Shown in pieces: positions 12,001-12,246 of a stretch of DNA of 12,246 nt. The position numbers and the translations under genes are program-made. This stretch comes from CAZPCZ01 sp964585225 (GTDB lineage Bacteria; Patescibacteriota; Patescibacteriia; JACPHY01). The notes under the pieces were generated by a model that was not told where the DNA came from, ran no database searches, and saw nothing but the letters and a program-made list of their open reading frames with translations. Positions within the stretch are counted from its first letter, which is position 1, and every line of letters begins with the position of its first letter. The stretch is taken from positions 1 through 12,246 of the forward strand of contig CAZPCZ010000041.1 of assembly GCA_964585225.1 (NCBI GenBank). The letters run 5' to 3'.

Positions 12001-12246
12001 TAAACGGTCACCCGTACGGTGTCCTTGATCTGTGGATTACGGTTTTCGTCTGTGTCCTGGACAAGGACGAACATGTTGTCCAGAACAAGGTAGGTGTCCA
12101 CATCGTCCGTGTAGTCATAATTTTCATAGAACTGGACCATCGCGGTGCTGGCGATCTCCAACGCCAGCGCCGTGTCGCTCCGCGTCTCCGCCGTTCCCAG
12201 AACGTCCGTGTAAGTCACATGCAGCGTGTCGCCGCGGCCCCAGCTC
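1..12246 (-). CDS. interior of a giant tandem-repeat, probably cell-surface protein (both ends outside window)
   Basis: Codons tile positions 3-12245 on the minus strand: 4081 residues with no stop seen when every triplet was read. All 31 copies of the DTDENRNPQ-type motif fall in this register, and all spacings between them are multiples of three, which fixes frame and strand. The product is made only of repeated domains of 129-135 residues; no signal peptide, transmembrane helix, coiled coil, enzyme motif or anchor is visible here. A counted domain (21-407) has 24 Asp/Glu against 7 Lys/Arg, so the chain is strongly acidic, and I saw no Cys codon. Known background: large bacterial adhesins and giant proteins of environmental bacteria are built from such acidic, Cys-free, Thr/Val/Asp-rich beta-sandwich repeats, often stabilised by calcium. 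Surface or secreted location and adhesive or structural role are inference. In-frame ATGs, mostly inside the TRDxMYV segment, are internal methionines and not starts. Frame and repeat nature are near certain; function is not. Confidence 0.93.
21..407 (-). repeat. domain 30, s2 type (copy A)
   Basis: Exact copy of domain 19. 129 residues with 17 Asp, 7 Glu, 2 Lys and 5 Arg by hand count. Bases 1-20 hold only the first six residues of the next unit (RKDTVS). Confidence 0.87.
408..794 (-). repeat. domain 29, s1 type (copy A)
   Basis: Exact copy of domain 18. The terminal motif ends in Glu (DTDENRNPE). Confidence 0.87.
795..1199 (-). repeat. domain 28, d type (copy A)
   Basis: Exact copy of domain 17, 135 residues, with GNGRVSWGRSDTMQVVYAD. 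Confidence 0.87.
1200..1601 (-). repeat. domain 27, c type (copy A)
   Basis: Exact copy of domain 16, 134 residues, with VNDGVMSWGRLDT. Confidence 0.87.
1602..2006 (-). repeat. domain 26, b type (copy A)
   Basis: Exact copy of domain 15. TVGLSDTIHIAYTDSNNTSD and ALIVDAATVSY show the b-type core. Confidence 0.87.
2007..2402 (-). repeat. domain 25, chimeric b/a unit (132 residues)
   Basis: The first part has a short loop YVGDHATGVLLDT like s2/s3. The middle, VAQNGRFTVGLFDT, then AYTDSNDATSGTARDT and ALIVD, is b type. The last ~37 residues carry the a-type YQPRNELVYIAV. The switch to exact identity with domain 14 is at 2118. Length 132 is unique in the window. Bases 2119-2280 use mixed codons, unlike everything around them. 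Confidence 0.83.
2403..2807 (-). repeat. domain 24, a type (135 residues)
   Basis: ATSGGGASG loop, LDTERIYLTEAS, GDGKLSWGLSDT and YGPRNEIVLIEV. Third a-type unit, spelled with the uniform GAC/ACG/GTG codons. Confidence 0.85.
2808..3212 (-). repeat. domain 23, w' type (135 residues)
   Basis: TSEFGYGLG loop, GDGWVSWGRSDT, AQVVYEDVLGVSE and FLTRDVMFVMV. This unit was used for the residue numbering of the array. It sits where a w unit is expected but lacks KDGNDPTDT. Confidence 0.85.
3213..3599 (-). repeat. domain 22, s3 type (129 residues)
   Basis: Short loop YVGDHASGLVLDT, LTEVSTASSVFKSDT in place of LTESGETSGVFRS, and VTTPSDTSVDT. The terminal motif is DTDQNVDVQ. Confidence 0.85.
3600..4004 (-). 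repeat. domain 21, n type (135 residues)
   Basis: TSEYGYAGG loop. SNVVVPVVSDG echoes the SNVLPL of P units, but SWGQGDT is retained. EDPKQSVVAIFEDAGYVD and SVRDQMMLLV are unique in the window. Confidence 0.85.
4005..4409 (-). repeat. domain 20, m type (135 residues)
   Basis: Starts RKDTVSVTVYVGNG, then the TGEHGYVQG loop, SPAVGDGWVSWGRSDT and YLTIDAMYVVV. Closest to domain 23. Each of these two follows a unit ending DTDQNVDVQ. Confidence 0.85.
4410..4796 (-). repeat. domain 19, s2 type (129 residues, copy B)
   Basis: Short loop YVGDHQTRVVLDTE, ASDGVVSWGRGDT and YVDANDATDARSDT. The terminal motif is DTDQNVDVQ. Same as domain 30. Confidence 0.87.
4797..5183 (-). repeat. domain 18, s1 type (129 residues, copy B)
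   Basis: Short loop RIGSDTNGQILDTE, LTETSDTSGVFRS, SGDGVLSWGLSDTTYVVY. The terminal motif is DTDENRNPE. Same as domain 29. Confidence 0.87.
5184..5588 (-). repeat. domain 17, d type (copy B)
   Basis: VIIGNG replaces VYVGNG, followed by the TTELGDAGG loop, PEIGNGRVSWGRSDT and YFTQDVMYILM. Same as domain 28. Confidence 0.87.
5589..5990 (-). repeat. domain 16, c type (copy B)
   Basis: MTEGVSAQG loop, PRVNDGVMSWGRLDT, YGDVNAVDTSSDT and YDDGGYQDEVDTQLTRD. Same as domain 27. Confidence 0.87.
5991..6395 (-). repeat. domain 15, b type (copy B)
   Basis: GGGLVGGSEG loop, QNGRITVGLSDT without Trp, and YESGYVDEVDTLLTRD. Same as domain 26. Confidence 0.87.
6396..6800 (-). repeat. domain 14, a type; contains exact-repeat breakpoint
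   Basis: Loop ATSGGGAAG and LDTERIYL, ending with YQPRNELVYIAV. Bases up to 6507, the last ~37 residues, are identical to the end of domain 25. Bases from 6508 on are not, and use mixed codons. Confidence 0.85.
6801..7205 (-). repeat. domain 13, w type (135 residues)
   Basis: STEAGYAQG loop, MFKYGPVILTDT, GDRWISWGRSDT and YYKDGNDPTDTWGDT. GDR replaces GDG. Confidence 0.85.
7206..7604 (-). repeat. domain 12, P type (133 residues)
   Basis: GPGLAPVG loop, SNVLPLAVNDARVTWGEDDT, then AHVVYEDILGS. The middle departs from the GDG/SWGRSDT consensus in the same way as domain 1. The terminal motif uses GAT ACC GAC GAA AAT codons, the most divergent spelling in the array. Confidence 0.85.
7605..8006 (-). 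repeat. domain 11, e' type (134 residues)
   Basis: NNANEGTPAG loop, SVENGRVSWGRSDT, QFYENIEFTDEVETY and VLDVM. Its relative is the partial domain 0 at the window edge, 4425 nt away. Confidence 0.85.
8007..8411 (-). repeat. domain 10, e type (135 residues)
   Basis: QSEGADAGG loop and SENGRLSWGRSDT. Keeps the Trp that domain 7 has lost. GKVVFYDDTGFQDDVDTYL follows. Confidence 0.85.
8412..8816 (-). repeat. domain 9, c-like (135 residues)
   Basis: TAEGATAAG loop, then PRVNDGVLSWGRGDT as in the c units, but with the full 135-residue length and LTETTETSGVLRS. Confidence 0.85.
8817..9203 (-). repeat. domain 8, short type (129 residues)
   Basis: The loop is cut to YSGNAGDGLVLDT. The middle reads VSDGFISWGISDT. 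The terminal motif is DTDENRNPH, the only copy ending in His. Confidence 0.85.
9204..9608 (-). repeat. domain 7, e type (135 residues)
   Basis: Loop QSEGADAGG. AENGRLSLGRSDT has Leu in place of the conserved Trp. Nearly the same loop and ENGRLS string occur in domain 10, two domains beyond domain 8. Confidence 0.85.
9609..10013 (-). repeat. domain 6, d type (135 residues)
   Basis: ELIWVTESEETTGVFPG, with Pro-Gly replacing the usual Arg-Ser after GVF, and PKVSDGILSWGRQDT. Codons here are nearly all of the GAC/ACG/GTG style, unlike the neighbouring block I units. Confidence 0.85.
10014..10415 (-). repeat. domain 5, c type (134 residues)
   Basis: PKVNDGVVSWGRQDT and LYGDVNSVDTSSDT mark the c type. 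The terminal motif is DSDENRNPQ, the only copy with Ser at its second position. Confidence 0.85.
10416..10820 (-). repeat. domain 4, b type (135 residues)
   Basis: Loop GGGAVGGPEG. QNGRITVGLSDT replaces GDGxVSWGRSDT, so the otherwise conserved Trp is absent. VYESGYVDEVDTLLTRD follows. Bases about 10450-10515 are much closer to the corresponding parts of domains 15 and 26 than the rest of the unit. Confidence 0.85.
10821..11225 (-). repeat. domain 3, a type (135 residues)
   Basis: Loop ATAGGGAAG and LDTERIYLTES. The YLTRD segment is replaced by YLPRNELVFIAV. The PRNE signature is found only in a-type domains 3, 14 and 24 and in chimeric domain 25. Confidence 0.85.
11226..11630 (-). repeat. 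domain 2, w type (135 residues)
   Basis: Marked by VETVAV near the start, loop STEGGFAAG and the segment LYKDGNDPTDT, shared with domain 13 (YYKDGNDPTDT). VKDT stands in place of GRSDT. Confidence 0.85.
11631..12029 (-). repeat. domain 1, P type (133 residues)
   Basis: Loop GPGVAPVG instead of the TSE/GG loop. SNVLPL replaces TDTxxP and VTWGEDDTAHVVYEDILG replaces the SWGRSDT stretch. Closest relative is domain 12, 4425 nt away. Confidence 0.85.
12030..12246 (-). repeat. domain 0, C-terminal 72 residues of an e'-type unit
   Basis: Starts mid-domain at SWGRGDT and ends DTDENRNPQ. QFYEN and YLVLDNM match the e' unit at 7605-8006 (QFYEN, YQVLDVM) and replace the usual FEDTG and YLTRD. Confidence 0.85.

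Larger units (their letters stand above)
7605..12029 (-). repeat. higher-order repeat block I (11 domains)
   Basis: Domain order is P, w, a, b, c, d, e, s, c, e, e'. The block spans 4425 nt and is preceded (12030-12246) by the end of another e'-type unit, as expected if the 11-domain period continues upstream. The first six domains align with those of block II at a constant 4425-nt offset but are clearly diverged in sequence, so this duplication is older than the exact 2.1 kb one. Confidence 0.75.
1..12246 (-). repeat. tandem array of 30 complete ~130-residue domains
   Basis: Lowest bases of the terminal Gln (or Glu/His) codons are at 21, 408, 795, 1200, 1602, 2007, 2403, 2808, 3213, 3600, 4005, 4410, 4797, 5184, 5589, 5991, 6396, 6801, 7206, 7605, 8007, 8412, 8817, 9204, 9609, 10014, 10416, 10821, 11226, 11631 and 12030. 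Steps are 387, 396, 399, 402 or 405 nt. In a 135-residue unit: VYVGNG at 9-14, variable loop 15-23, LVLDTE 24-29, LTESGET 33-39, FRS 43-45, TDT 51-53, GDG 59-61, SWGRSDT 64-70, VVYED 73-77, SDTAL 86-90, FEDT 103-106, DDVDT 110-114, LTRD 116-119, DTDENRNPQ 127-135. The 129-residue units have a shorter 15-23 loop. There are no spacers: units abut directly. Confidence 0.95.

Noticed and set aside
21..12056. Regularly spaced short repeat (plus strand gttctcgtccgtgtc and variants) resembling a CRISPR or iteron array
   Set aside because: Spacing is about 400 bp, spacers are homologous to one another, all copies are in the same codon frame and vary synonymously. It is the coding sequence of the DTDEN motif.
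21..12056. Terminal motif as an EF-hand, dockerin or thrombospondin type 3 repeat
   Set aside because: The first ligands match (DxDxN), but there is no Gly at position 6, no Glu at position 12 and no flanking helices. Only a generic calcium-type turn is supportable.

Overview
The whole 12.2 kb window is the interior of one giant protein-coding gene on the minus strand. Reading codons whose lowest plus-strand coordinate is a multiple of three (positions 3 to 12245) gives 4081 consecutive sense codons. I found no TTA, CTA or TCA triplet in that register, which would be a minus-strand stop. Neither the start nor the stop codon lies in the window, so the gene runs off both ends and encodes more than 4081 residues. 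I saw no other gene, RNA gene, promoter, terminator, mobile element or CRISPR array.

The protein is a tandem array of about 130-residue domains: 30 complete units plus a partial unit at each end. Each ends in an acidic motif, DTDENRNPQ or a close variant, 31 copies in all and every one in frame. Unit lengths fall into discrete classes of 129, 132, 133, 134 and 135 residues. A 135-residue unit reads, in order: DTVxVxVYVGNG, a variable loop, LVLDTE, LTESGETSGVFRS, TDTxxPxVGDG, SWGRSDTMxVVYxDV, SDTALAIE, FEDTGFxDDVDTYLTRDxMYVxV, then the terminal motif. The pattern suggests an extracellular beta-sandwich (Ig-like) array with calcium-type acidic turns. It is strongly acidic and I saw no cysteine. 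The family and fold are inferred from pattern only.

The array has a higher-order structure. Domain subtypes recur in a fixed order with a period of 11 units, about 4.4 kb. In protein order (high to low coordinate) there is block I (12029 to 7605), block II (7604 to 3213) and a partial block III (3212 to 1). On top of this, bases 1-2118 are an exact copy of 4390-6507, offset 4389 nt or exactly 11 units. The resolvable breakpoint lies inside a domain, where a chimeric unit (2007-2402) has formed. Synonymous codon style also changes along the array. Below about 6507 it is nearly uniform (GAC, ACG, GTG, GAG). From 6508 to about 9200 it is mixed (GAT, ACC, GTC, GAA), with patches of both further up. 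Old diverged repeats and recently amplified or converted repeats therefore sit side by side.

The organism cannot be named from this. The DNA is GC-rich and clearly bacterial in style, with a dense uninterrupted frame and GTG/ACG/GAC codon use. Multi-thousand-residue repeat proteins of this kind are known from several uncultivated or environmental bacterial lineages and from large adhesins. Assigning one of those lineages here would be a guess. A likely role is a cell-surface or secreted fibre, adhesin or coat protein. The window holds no signal peptide, anchor or catalytic domain that would settle it.
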